Shown here: one piece after another, positions 7,743 to 14,394 of the stretch
Layout of the letters: each line of letters opens with the position of its first letter
How positions within the stretch are numbered: the stretch's first letter is position 1
Assembly (NCBI GenBank): GCA_964428175.1
Contig: CAYRXM010000104.1
Location: 1 to 17,663, forward strand
Direction of reading: 5' to 3'
Origin: CAYRXM01 sp964428175
GTDB lineage: Bacteria; Chloroflexota; Anaerolineae; JAFGEY01
Length of the DNA: 17,663 nucleotides
Notes under the pieces: generated by a model
Told to the model about the DNA's origin: nothing
Databases searched by the model: none
The model's input: the letters and a program-made list of their open reading frames with translations, nothing else
Program-made: the position numbers and the translations under genes

Positions 7743-7755
7743 CTTTATTATAAAG
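7743..7755. promoter_or_regulatory. Palindrome in the marR leader, candidate MarR operator 1
   Basis: CTTTAT-T-ATAAAG, a perfect 6+1+6 palindrome downstream of the marR -10 box and across the early transcribed region. Its centre is about 18 bases from that of the second palindrome at 7762-7773. AT-rich palindromes of this size next to a marR gene are typical of MarR sites; binding is inferred. Confidence 0.4.
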
Positions 7756-7761
7756 GCGGCT

Positions 7762-7773
7762 TGTTATATAACA
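7762..7773. promoter_or_regulatory. Palindrome over the marR -10 box, candidate MarR operator 2
   Basis: TGTTATATAACA is a perfect 12-base palindrome that contains the marR -10 hexamer (7763-7768). A dimer bound here would block RNA polymerase, as expected for autorepression. Confidence 0.45.
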
Positions 7774-7791
7774 CATCTTGAAAATTGTCAA
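7763..7791 (-). promoter_or_regulatory. Sigma70-like promoter for marR and the ABC/ANT(6) operon
   Basis: On the minus strand: a consensus TTGACA (7791-7786), a 17-base spacer and TATAAC (7768-7763). This is the best-matching promoter in the window, with the start of transcription about 40 bases before the marR ATG. Confidence 0.65.
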
Positions 7792-7798
7792 ATCAGGA

Positions 7799-7826
7799 TT
7801 GCTCAATTTCAGAATCCCGATATAAT
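7799..7826 (+). promoter_or_regulatory. Probable promoter for the GPH symporter
   Basis: A perfect TATAAT at 7821-7826, with a poor -35 (TTGCTC, 7799-7804) 16 bases upstream. The leader to the ATG is about 60 bases. The weak -35 suggests an activator or a modest promoter. A short GGGCC/GGCCC hairpin (7865-7880) sits directly before the AGGAGGT ribosome binding site. Confidence 0.4.
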
Positions 7827-7894
7827 GGTCGGCGAAAGCAGCGATCCATTCACCTTTTCTTGTGGGGCCTGATTCGGCCCAGGAGGTCTTTTCC

Positions 7895-9190
7895 ATGTCA
7901 GAGCCGCGTGCGAAATCCTTCAATTATGCCATCGGTATGTTTGGCACATCCATCCCGATCAACATGCTCAAGACCTTTGCTTTTACTTTTTATGTGCTCG
8001 GTCTGGGGGTGACGACCACGCAATGGGCGACTATGATGCTGGTCTATACCTTTATCGATGCCCTCGACAACCCCGTCTATGGCTTTCTGTCCGACCGGAC
8101 GCGCTCTCGCTGGGGACGCCGCCGGCCTTGGCTGGCCATCGGCACGCCGATCTTGATCCTGTGTTTCATCGCTTTTTACAACGTGCCGGCTTTTCTGTCC
8201 GGCAATGCCGTCTTTGCCTACTGTATGCTCTTTTACATCCTTACCGGCACGCTCGATTCGGTGATCAATGCCAACTATGGGGCCTTGTTCCCCGAACTTT
8301 TCCCCGACGATGCCAGCCGGGCCAAGACCAATGCCATGCGCCAGGCTTTCCAGTTGGTGGCCATGATCATCAGCATCGCCCTGACGCCTCTGGTCACCAA
8401 GGCTCTCGGCTACGGGCTGACCGCCATCCTGTATGGCATTCTCGGCGGCGCGGTGATCCTGTACATGACTTTTACCTCGCGTGAAAGGGATCCCGAACCG
8501 GAGGAGGCGAAGCCGGGTTTTGTCAGGGCGCTCAAGGACCTGCTGACTAACCAAAAGTTCTGGATCGCCGGCCTGGCCAATGCGTTTTACAGCGCGGCCA
8601 TGTCGCTGGTGATGGCTTCGGTGCCTTTTTATGTCGAATACGCGCTTGGGCTTTCCAGCGGGCAGTCCACTTTTCTGCTCGCTGCCGTTTTGCTCATCGC
8701 CATCGCCGGCGTGGCCGTGTGGGTCTGGATGATCAATAAATTCTCGCTGATTCCGGTCTGGCGGGCCGCTCTGGCCATCCTGGCCGTCGCCTTTGTCCCA
8801 CTCTATTTCGCTCCCAACCTGATCATGGCCATCGTCTTTTCGGCCTTTGTGGGGTTTGGCTTTGCCGGCGTCATCACCACCATGGATTTGATCGGGGCCA
8901 GGATCATGGATGAGGATACGCGCAAGCACGGCTTGCGGCGGGAGGGCATCATCTCGAATGCGATGGGCTTTATGAACCGCCTGAACGGTTTGTTCACCAG
9001 TGCGGCCTATTTCCTGGTCTCCAAACTATACTTTTTTGAAAGCGGCGAAAACCCCGGCCCTAACCCGGATGCTGCGGCTCGCTTTTTGATGACCATCGCT
9101 CCCCCGGCATTGATGGCGATCAGTTTTGCCTTTTCGTGGTTTATCCACTTTCAATCTGCCGAGAGTGAAAAGCAGTCTGCAACATCGTAA
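7895..9190 (+). CDS. GPH-family sugar:cation symporter (MFS_2)
   Basis: A 431-residue membrane protein with about 12 hydrophobic segments, of the glycoside-pentoside-hexuronide:cation symporter family (MelB, XylP, GusB relatives). The family loop between helices 2 and 3 is plain: NPVYGFLSDRTRSRWGRRRP (59-78). D55 in helix 2 matches the cation-site Asp of MelB, but the second acidic position reads D58-N59 instead of N58-D59. ATG at 7895 has a near-perfect AGGAGGT 7 bases upstream; a GTG at 7862 lacks one. The gene is divergent from marR and ends before a strong terminator, so it is a single-gene transcript. No glycosidase or sugar kinase is adjacent, so the substrate is unknown. Confidence 0.9.
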   Translation: MSEPRAKSFNYAIGMFGTSIPINMLKTFAFTFYVLGLGVTTTQWATMMLVYTFIDALDNPVYGFLSDRTRSRWGRRRPWLAIGTPILILCFIAFYNVPAFLSGNAVFAYCMLFYILTGTLDSVINANYGALFPELFPDDASRAKTNAMRQAFQLVAMIISIALTPLVTKALGYGLTAILYGILGGAVILYMTFTSRERDPEPEEAKPGFVRALKDLLTNQKFWIAGLANAFYSAAMSLVMASVPFYVEYALGLSSGQSTFLLAAVLLIAIAGVAVWVWMINKFSLIPVWRAALAILAVAFVPLYFAPNLIMAIVFSAFVGFGFAGVITTMDLIGARIMDEDTRKHGLRREGIISNAMGFMNRLNGLFTSAAYFLVSKLYFFESGENPGPNPDAAARFLMTIAPPALMAISFAFSWFIHFQSAESEKQSATS

Positions 9191-9223
9191 AGGGGAGAAA
9201 TATCTCCGAACAGGTTCAAATAA

Positions 9224-9268
9224 AATCCCCCCGGTCGCCCAATGCGGTCGGAGGGATTGGTTTTTGTT
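9224..9268 (+). terminator. Rho-independent terminator after the symporter
   Basis: Arms AATCCC (9224-9229) and GGGATT (9253-9258) pair, with further CCG/CGG pairing inside, followed by GGTTTTTGTTT. It begins 33 bases after the symporter stop. It could also help end transcripts arriving from the nucleotidyltransferase on the other strand, though the U-tract favours the plus direction. Confidence 0.7.
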
Positions 9269-9323
9269 TGTGTCATTGCTCACCTGCCCACAGGTTCAAA
9301 AAATCTGCGGGCGGGCAGTCCGA

Positions 9324-10172
9324 TTAACCCAGTTGTTCGGTCTCGTCGAGCAGGGCGACCAATTCCAATCGCTGAGCTTCCAGATCGTCGACGCTGACCG
9401 GGCGGCCCGGATAGAGCAAGACCTGCACGCGCTCGGCCAGAGCCGCCGGCTTGAGCGGGAGGTGATCGAGGGTCTGGGCCAGCTTTTTCTCGCCCGGAAA
9501 GTAGACCCGGTTGAGGGCAAAGAGCACCTGGATCAGCGCCTGAAGCGTCTGCTGGACAATGCCGGTGGTATAGATTACGTCGGCGCGGGCGATGGCGGTG
9601 CGATAGTGAAAGTTTTGCGGCCAAAAGCGTGCCTCGGGCCAAAAGCGGGCCAGGATCGCCTCGCGCAGCGGGGCCGGGTAGGTCTCGACGGCCGCCTTCC
9701 AGCCGGCCAGCAGGCCTTGCGGGTCATCGACCACCTGCATCACGTACACATCCGACAGCACGACATAGTTGAAAAAACCCTGCACCGTCCAGCGCACCCA
9801 GTCGCGGCGGATTTCGCCCCGGCAGCAGGCCGCGATCATTTCCCCGATCTGACCGCTGTGGCGCAGCCAGACTTCGACCTTGCGGCCGCGGTACCAAAAG
9901 TCAGTGCCGCCTTGCTCGAACGGCGCGTCCCGTCCCCAGGAGACGACCCCGGTCTGCGGTCCCAGGTGTTCGACGATCAATTGGCTGCGCTGCGCGCCGG
10001 GCAGCACCATGTCGGCAAAAATGTACAGGTCGACGTCCGACTGGTCGTCGCCGATCCACTTGGCATACGAGCCACCCAGGGCGATGCCGCTTTTGGCCTG
10101 CCCATCGGACACCCAGGCGCGCAGCAGCGGCAGCAGGTCTTGAACGAATACGGCGGGTGTTGGGTCGTTCAT
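9324..10172 (-). CDS. Nucleotidyltransferase with DUF4037-like C-terminal domain
   Basis: A 282-residue protein. The N-terminal half has the polymerase-beta-type core: GGSYAKWIGDDQSDVDLYIF with GGS at 33-35 and metal ligands D46 and D48, plus a likely third carboxylate at E100 (KVEVWL). The C-terminal half resembles DUF4037: ARADVIY, then LFALNRVYFPGEKKL, then an LPLKP segment. The reaction is probably nucleotide transfer to an unknown small molecule. ATG at 10172 is chosen because GGAG lies 6 bases upstream; an in-frame ATG at 10184 overlaps the dehydrogenase stop (TGATG) but has no site. It is unrelated in sequence to the ANT(6)-like enzyme. The 11-base gap to the dehydrogenase indicates a two-gene operon. 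Confidence 0.8.
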   Translation of the reverse strand: MNDPTPAVFVQDLLPLLRAWVSDGQAKSGIALGGSYAKWIGDDQSDVDLYIFADMVLPGAQRSQLIVEHLGPQTGVVSWGRDAPFEQGGTDFWYRGRKVEVWLRHSGQIGEMIAACCRGEIRRDWVRWTVQGFFNYVVLSDVYVMQVVDDPQGLLAGWKAAVETYPAPLREAILARFWPEARFWPQNFHYRTAIARADVIYTTGIVQQTLQALIQVLFALNRVYFPGEKKLAQTLDHLPLKPAALAERVQVLLYPGRPVSVDDLEAQRLELVALLDETEQLG

Positions 10173-10183
10173 TGAAAGCTCCA

Positions 10184-11215
10184 TCAGGGCTGCAAGATCA
10201 CTTTCATCAGGCCGGGTTCCTTGTCGTACAGCCGCTTGAACCAGCCGGCGCCTTCCGCCAGGGGAGCGACGGCGCTGATCAGTGCGTCCACATTGATCAC
10301 GCCGCGCGCGATCATGTCCAGGCCGGCCGGGTATTCGCCGCACGAGGCGCACGAGCCGTACAGTGCAATCTGCCGGGTGACGGCGGCTTGCAGGGGCAGT
10401 TCGACCTGTGCGGCCAGGTTGCCGACCAGGGTCAGCGCGCCGCCCTTGCGCAGCGAGTTCAGAGCCAGGTTGAGCGTCGGCGAAAAGCCCACCACCTCGA
10501 AGGCCAGGTCGGCGCCGCGCCCGCCGGTGAGCGACTGCACCCGGGCCACTATGTCGTCGGTGTCCGAGCGCAAGGTCACATCTGCGCCGAGTTGACGGGC
10601 CAGGGCCAGCCGCGCCGGGTCGAGATCGACGGCGACAAGGGCGCCGCAGCCGGCCGCACGCAAGGCCTGGATCACCAGCAGGCCGATCATCCCCGCACCG
10701 ACGACGACCGCCGTGTCATTGAGTGCGATCGGCGGGCGGGAGACGGCGTGCAGGGCGACCGACACCGCCTCGACCAGGGCCGCCTGCTCAAAGCTGACCC
10801 CATCAGGCAGGCGGTAGAGGATGCGCTGCGGCACGGCGACGTATTCGGCAAACGCGCCGTGCTGGCGGTATTCAGCGCACGAGACGCCGAGCACGCGGCG
10901 GTTGTCGCACAGGTTGATCAGCCCTTTGCGGCAGAAATAGCATTCGCCGCAGTAAATGGTCGAATCAAAGGTGACGCGGTCGCCGACCTGCCAGCCGGTC
11001 ACCCCTATACCAAGCGCGGCGATCTCGCCGGCGGCTTCGTGGCCCATGACAATCGGCGGGATGCGCCGCCCGCTGCTGCCGTCCATGCCGTGCACGTCGC
11101 TGCCGCAGATGCCGCAGGCGCGCACGCGGATCAGCACATCGTCAGGGCCAATTTCAGGTTCAGGCATGTCCTGGTAGGCGAGTTGGTGATAGGCCTGGAG
11201 CATGAGGGCTTGCAT
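10184..11215 (-). CDS. Zinc-dependent medium-chain dehydrogenase (polyol/sorbitol dehydrogenase-like)
   Basis: A 343-residue MDR-superfamily enzyme. Catalytic zinc ligands: C37 in CGICGSD and H59-E60 in MGHEAAG. Structural zinc: C89, C92, C95, C103 in CGECYFCRKGLINLC. The Rossmann fold shows GAGMIG (173-178), and D197 at the end of strand 2 (VAVDLD) predicts NAD over NADP. Members oxidise polyols, threonine or sugar phosphates; the closest look is to sorbitol and galactitol-phosphate dehydrogenases, but the substrate is open. ATG at 11215 has AGGAG 7 bases upstream; a TTG at 11221 is too close to that site. It is followed by the DUF4037 nucleotidyltransferase. Confidence 0.9.
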   Translation of the reverse strand: MQALMLQAYHQLAYQDMPEPEIGPDDVLIRVRACGICGSDVHGMDGSSGRRIPPIVMGHEAAGEIAALGIGVTGWQVGDRVTFDSTIYCGECYFCRKGLINLCDNRRVLGVSCAEYRQHGAFAEYVAVPQRILYRLPDGVSFEQAALVEAVSVALHAVSRPPIALNDTAVVVGAGMIGLLVIQALRAAGCGALVAVDLDPARLALARQLGADVTLRSDTDDIVARVQSLTGGRGADLAFEVVGFSPTLNLALNSLRKGGALTLVGNLAAQVELPLQAAVTRQIALYGSCASCGEYPAGLDMIARGVINVDALISAVAPLAEGAGWFKRLYDKEPGLMKVILQP

Positions 11216-11263
11216 GGGCAATCTCCTGGACTTGATCCTTGAGGTAAATAGATGACTTGGCTG

Positions 11264-11308
11264 AAAAAAGGTCGATCAAGCGCTAAATCGCCTGTTGAGG
11301 CTTTGATC
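11264..11308 (-). terminator. Possible terminator after the two-component operon
   Basis: On the minus strand GATCAA (11308-11303) can pair with TTGATC (11279-11274) around an inner GCCT-CAAC-AGGC hairpin, followed after GACC by six T. The stem is AT-rich and interrupted, so its strength is doubtful. It would separate the two-component operon from the dehydrogenase. Confidence 0.3.
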
Positions 11309-11346
11309 TTGTGTTTAACAAGTACAATTGGCAAAGTCCCAAGATA

Positions 11347-11382
11347 TTTCAAACTCGACGAGTTTTCAAACTCGACGAGTTT
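11347..11382. repeat. Tandem 17-bp palindromic repeat
   Basis: The unit TTTCAAACTCGACGAGT occurs twice in direct tandem (11347-11363 and 11364-11380). Each copy contains the near-perfect palindrome AAACTCG-A-CGAGTTT (11351-11365 and 11368-11382). The form is that of a REP-like intergenic repeat or a double protein-binding site. Confidence 0.7.
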
Positions 11383-11448
11383 GATGTGTTGAGCATTTTG
11401 ACTTGTTTGTCGCTTTTGACCTTTTTTCAGGAGAATCATCGATACAAT

Positions 11449-12099
11449 TTAGATCAATTTGTGCTCGTGGGCAAACAACGCCGCCTGGATGCGGTCGCGC
11501 AAACCCAGGCGGCTGAGGATGTTGGAGACGTGGTTTTTAACCGTGCCTTCGCTGATCGATAGTTCTTCGGCGATCTCGCGGTTGGTCGCGCCGGTGGCGA
11601 TCAGGTGCAGCACGTCCAGTTCGCGGCTGGTCAGGTCGAGCGCGGGCGGCGGTTTGGGCGATTCCGTCGGCACGCTGTCGGTCAACTGGCCCACCAGCTT
11701 GCCCGCCACCGACGGGGCGAGCTGGTAGATGCCCGCGTGAGCCAACTGCACTGCCTGGGCCAGATCGACGGCGGGGATGTCTTTGAGCAGATAGCCGCAA
11801 GCTCCGGCTTGCAGCGACTTGATGATGTATTCATCATCGTCAAAGGTGGTGAGCATCAAAACCTGGCAGCCGGGCAACTGCTGGCGGATTTTCCGCGCGG
11901 CGACGATGCCGTCCATCACCGGCATGCGCACGTCCATCAACACCACGTCCGGGTGGAGGGCCAGTGCTTTTTGCAGCGCTTCCTGCCCGTCGATGGCAGT
12001 ATCGACGACCTCGACCCCTTCCTGGATGTTGAGCAGGGACGAAATGCCCTCACGGACCAGGCGCTGATCGTCGGCCACGAGCACGCGGATGGCGGTCAT
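11449..12099 (-). CDS. NarL/FixJ-type response regulator
   Basis: A 216-residue two-domain regulator. Receiver domain (about 1-120): acidic pair D10-D11, phosphorylation site D56 in VVLMDVRMP, T83/T84 and K105 in LLKD. A Pro-rich linker (about 142-153) leads to a LuxR-type DNA-binding domain (about 155-205) with LTSRELDVLHLIA, NREIAEELSISEGTVKNHV and SNILSRLGLRDR. Phosphorylated by the kinase encoded immediately upstream, it would bind DNA as a dimer. Its ATG overlaps the kinase stop by 4 bases, with a GGAGG site inside the kinase's last codons. Target genes are unknown; the divergent acyltransferase operon or the operon's own promoter are candidates. Confidence 0.95.
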   Translation of the reverse strand: MTAIRVLVADDQRLVREGISSLLNIQEGVEVVDTAIDGQEALQKALALHPDVVLMDVRMPVMDGIVAARKIRQQLPGCQVLMLTTFDDDEYIIKSLQAGACGYLLKDIPAVDLAQAVQLAHAGIYQLAPSVAGKLVGQLTDSVPTESPKPPPALDLTSRELDVLHLIATGATNREIAEELSISEGTVKNHVSNILSRLGLRDRIQAALFAHEHKLI

Positions 12100-13439
12100 G
12101 CCTCCTCCACCTGGGAAATCTGCAAGTCGAGCCAGTCGCCGGTGACGAGTTCGGTGGGGTTTTTGGGCACGGTGACGGAAAGCTCGGTGCCCTGCTGGGG
12201 TTTGCTTTGCAGCGACATTTGCCCGCTGACCAGTTCGATCCGCTCGCGGATGCCTTGCAGGCCGAAACTCGGCTTGACCGGCGCGCGTTCGAGTTCTTCG
12301 GGATCGAACCCGCGGCCATCGTCGCGCAGGAGGAGTGTGGCCAGGCTGGGGCCGAAATGGACGTCGAGGGTGACGTGAGTGGCCCCGGCATATTTTTGGA
12401 TGTTGGTCAGGCCCTCCTGGGCGGCGCGATAGAGCGCCATCAGGCCGGGCCGCGCATAGCCGGCTTCGCTGCCGGTGATGGTCAGATCGACGGTGCAGGA
12501 AGTGCTGCCGACGCGCTCGACCAACGCTTCCAGTTCATTTTGCAGCGTAAAGTGGACATTGGCGTCGCGCAGCGTGCTGACCGAGTGCCGCACGTCTTGC
12601 AGGGCGGCTTCGGCGGCGTGCTTGGCGTCATAGATGGCCCGGGTGGCTTCTTCCGGGTTGCGCTCGCGGTAGGCCAGCGCTTTTTCGAGCTGGATGTTGA
12701 CGGCGGTCAAATAGTGCCCCAGCGAGTCGTGGATGTCGCGAGCCAGGCGGTTGCGCTCTTCCATCGCCGCCAGTTCGCCGACCTGGGCGGCATACATTTG
12801 CAGCTTGAGGTGTGACACCTGAAGGTCGGCCAGGAGTTTTTCGGTGCGGCGGCGGTTTTGCTCGTCGCGCTTGATCACCGGAGCGACGACCTGCATAAAG
12901 ATCAGCACGAACACGAATGCGACCAGCGTCGAAGTGGTGCTGACGTTGGTGAACCACAGGTTGTCGAGGTTCCAGGTGCGTCCGCCGGCGATGAGCAAAT
13001 AGACAAAGCTGAGGATGCTGCTCGTCGTGCTGCCAAAGGCAAAGTAGGCGCTAAAAGGGATGATGGGGTACAAAAAGATCGACACCATCGAGCTGTCGAG
13101 GGCAACGACGCCTTCAAAGAGCGCCATCCGCGCCAGGAGCAGGACAATGGCAATGGGCAGCGGCGTGCCGTCGCGGAAGCGGCGGTGTTCCAGGCTCTCC
13201 AGGCCGAGCAGAAGGATGAGCAGCAGCCCCAAACCGGCATTGCGCCACAAAACCTCGTGGCTTTCGATGCGCCCCAGTTGGTTAAAGTAGGCAATGATGC
13301 CGGTGATGCCGATGTAAACCAGCGTAAACATGGAGCGAAAAGACTGCGAGGAGGTTTGCTGGGCCATCCACTGGGCAATTTTTTCGTTAAGTGCGTCTCG
13401 ATAGGCCGCAATCGAGACCTGGGGACGAGAGGAAAACAT
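12096..13439 (-). CDS. Membrane sensor histidine kinase, NarL-partner type (HisKA_3)
   Basis: A 447-residue kinase. Residues about 38-190 hold around six hydrophobic segments with short loops and no large external domain, so the signal is probably sensed in or near the membrane. A coiled linker (about 190-228) leads to the dimerisation and phosphoacceptor motif MEERNRLARDIHDSLGH with H237, then the ATPase domain: N346 in QEGLTNIQKY, DDGRGFDP (373-380) and FGLQGIRERI (392-401). This layout resembles DesK- and LiaS-like kinases. ATG at 13439 is chosen for GAGG 6 bases upstream; an in-frame start at 13619 would add 60 residues and would include the promoter. First gene of a two-gene operon with the response regulator. 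Confidence 0.92.
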   Translation of the reverse strand: MFSSRPQVSIAAYRDALNEKIAQWMAQQTSSQSFRSMFTLVYIGITGIIAYFNQLGRIESHEVLWRNAGLGLLLILLLGLESLEHRRFRDGTPLPIAIVLLLARMALFEGVVALDSSMVSIFLYPIIPFSAYFAFGSTTSSILSFVYLLIAGGRTWNLDNLWFTNVSTTSTLVAFVFVLIFMQVVAPVIKRDEQNRRRTEKLLADLQVSHLKLQMYAAQVGELAAMEERNRLARDIHDSLGHYLTAVNIQLEKALAYRERNPEEATRAIYDAKHAAEAALQDVRHSVSTLRDANVHFTLQNELEALVERVGSTSCTVDLTITGSEAGYARPGLMALYRAAQEGLTNIQKYAGATHVTLDVHFGPSLATLLLRDDGRGFDPEELERAPVKPSFGLQGIRERIELVSGQMSLQSKPQQGTELSVTVPKNPTELVTGDWLDLQISQVEEA

Positions 13440-13530
13440 GGCGATCCTCAAGATTGATTCTGACGATATCCTTGCAAGGGTGGCAACCCTGCGGATTGCT
13501 TGAACTTGGGCAAGGATGCACGGCAAAGCC

Positions 13531-13559
13531 ATTATAGCACACAGAACTGGCGTGGGCAA
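13531..13559 (-). promoter_or_regulatory. Promoter for the two-component operon
   Basis: On the minus strand: TTGCCC (13559-13554), 17-base spacer, TATAAT (13536-13531) preceded by TGC, an extended -10. The leader is about 85 bases and holds a perfect 10-base palindrome CCTTGCAAGG (13470-13479), which could be a regulator site or weak hairpin. Confidence 0.55.
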
Positions 13560-13619
13560 TATGCCGATCGACCCATGCCGGATGGCGGTCGCAATGCGCA
13601 AAATTAGCCCCCCAGGCAC

Positions 13620-13648
13620 TTGTGAACGGCATGCAAATCCTTTACACT
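13620..13648 (+). promoter_or_regulatory. Probable promoter for the acyltransferase-DegV-radical SAM genes
   Basis: TTGTGA (13620-13625), 17-base spacer, TACACT (13643-13648), each 4 of 6 to consensus. It lies about 33 bases before the acyltransferase ATG and is divergent from the kinase promoter, with about 60 bases between the two -35 boxes, room for a shared operator. Confidence 0.4.
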
Positions 13649-13687
13649 AGGTATGCTCTCATATCATTCAAATTGGAAAGGACTCCG

Positions 13688-14374
13688 ATGCTCGAAAAAT
13701 TATTGTACTGGTTGGGATTCCCCCTGGTTCGCTTCTACGCCTGGCTGATGCTCAAGATGGACGTTTTTTTTCACGCCCCCATGCCCACTGGGCCCAAGAT
13801 CATCGCCGTCAATCATCCCAGCACAATCGATCCCTTTTTCGTGCCCCTCCTCGAACGCCGCCAGATGAGCCTGATGCTGCTGGATCGGGCATTCCGGGTG
13901 CCGCTGTTTGGCCTTTACCTGAAGCGGTCTGGACACGTGCGTGTGGTGCCCGGTCAAGGCGAGGCGGTGCTGGAACAGGCGCGACAGCTTTTGGCGCGCG
14001 GCCGCACGGTGGTTATCTTTCCCGAAGGGTTGATCAGCCCGCGCGATGGCAGTTTTCACCGCGCGCGCAGCGGCGCGGCCCGGCTGGCTTTGAGCAGCGG
14101 CGCGCCGGTGGTCCCGGTGGGCATTTATTTGCCCCGTGATCGCTGTACGACGATCCTCATGAATGCCAGCGACAAACAGTTGGTCGGCGAATGGTATTTT
14201 CGCGGCCCCTATCACGTGACCATCGGCGAGGCGATGCACTTTGAAGGCGATGCCCACGATCACGAGCAGGTGAATGCGGTCACTCAGACCGTCATGTCGG
14301 AAATCATCCAACTGGCGCAGGAAAGCGAACAGCGCCAGAAAAAAGTATTGGCCGCACAACCCGTGTTGGCCTGA
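13688..14374 (+). CDS. PlsC-type 1-acylglycerol-3-phosphate acyltransferase family protein
   Basis: A 228-residue acyltransferase of the PlsC/LPLAT family, which moves an acyl chain to lysophosphatidic acid or a similar lyso-lipid at the inner membrane face. Motif I is NHPSTIDP, the H-x4-D pair being H43 and D48; motif III is FPEG at 111-114, followed by the expected RSGAARLAL and VPVGI segments. A hydrophobic N-terminal helix probably anchors it. ATG at 13688 has AAAGGA 5 bases upstream; a GTG at 13622 would overlap the promoter. Length fits PlsC. The DegV gene starts 20 bases after it, so they are cotranscribed. Confidence 0.9.
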   Translation: MLEKLLYWLGFPLVRFYAWLMLKMDVFFHAPMPTGPKIIAVNHPSTIDPFFVPLLERRQMSLMLLDRAFRVPLFGLYLKRSGHVRVVPGQGEAVLEQARQLLARGRTVVIFPEGLISPRDGSFHRARSGAARLALSSGAPVVPVGIYLPRDRCTTILMNASDKQLVGEWYFRGPYHVTIGEAMHFEGDAHDHEQVNAVTQTVMSEIIQLAQESEQRQKKVLAAQPVLA

Positions 14375-14394
14375 TCCGGTTCAGGGAGGCAGGT

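Larger units (their letters stand above)
11261..11430. repeat. 170-bp non-coding element with perfect 13-bp terminal inverted repeats
   Basis: CTGAAAAAAGGTC (11261-11273) and GACCTTTTTTCAG (11418-11430) are exact reverse complements. Just inside them AGCG and CGCT can pair as well. Between the ends lie a GATCAA/TTGATC stem and the tandem palindromes at 11347-11382. No open frame with a credible start and no transposase is seen. No clear target duplication flanks it. It may be a MITE-like element or a long structured RNA or terminator region between the response regulator and the dehydrogenase, which fills most of this 233-base gap. Confidence 0.45.

Noticed and set aside
7865..7880. GGGCC/GGCCC hairpin next to the symporter ribosome binding site as a riboswitch
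   Set aside because: Only a 5-bp stem, no larger conserved architecture, and AGGAGGT itself is left unpaired.
7898..8929. A 343-codon minus-strand open frame over the symporter
   Set aside because: Its product is charged and repetitive; the plus strand encodes a membrane protein with clear GPH motifs.
9210..9300. Direct repeats ACAGGTTCAAA at 9210-9220 and 9290-9300, similar to a tRNA T-arm
   Set aside because: No acceptor, D or anticodon stems can be formed around either copy, so no tRNA is present; the repeats flank the terminator and may be chance.
13440..13619. A 60-residue N-terminal extension of the histidine kinase
   Set aside because: It would begin upstream of the best promoter and has no ribosome binding site; the ATG at 13439 has one at good spacing.
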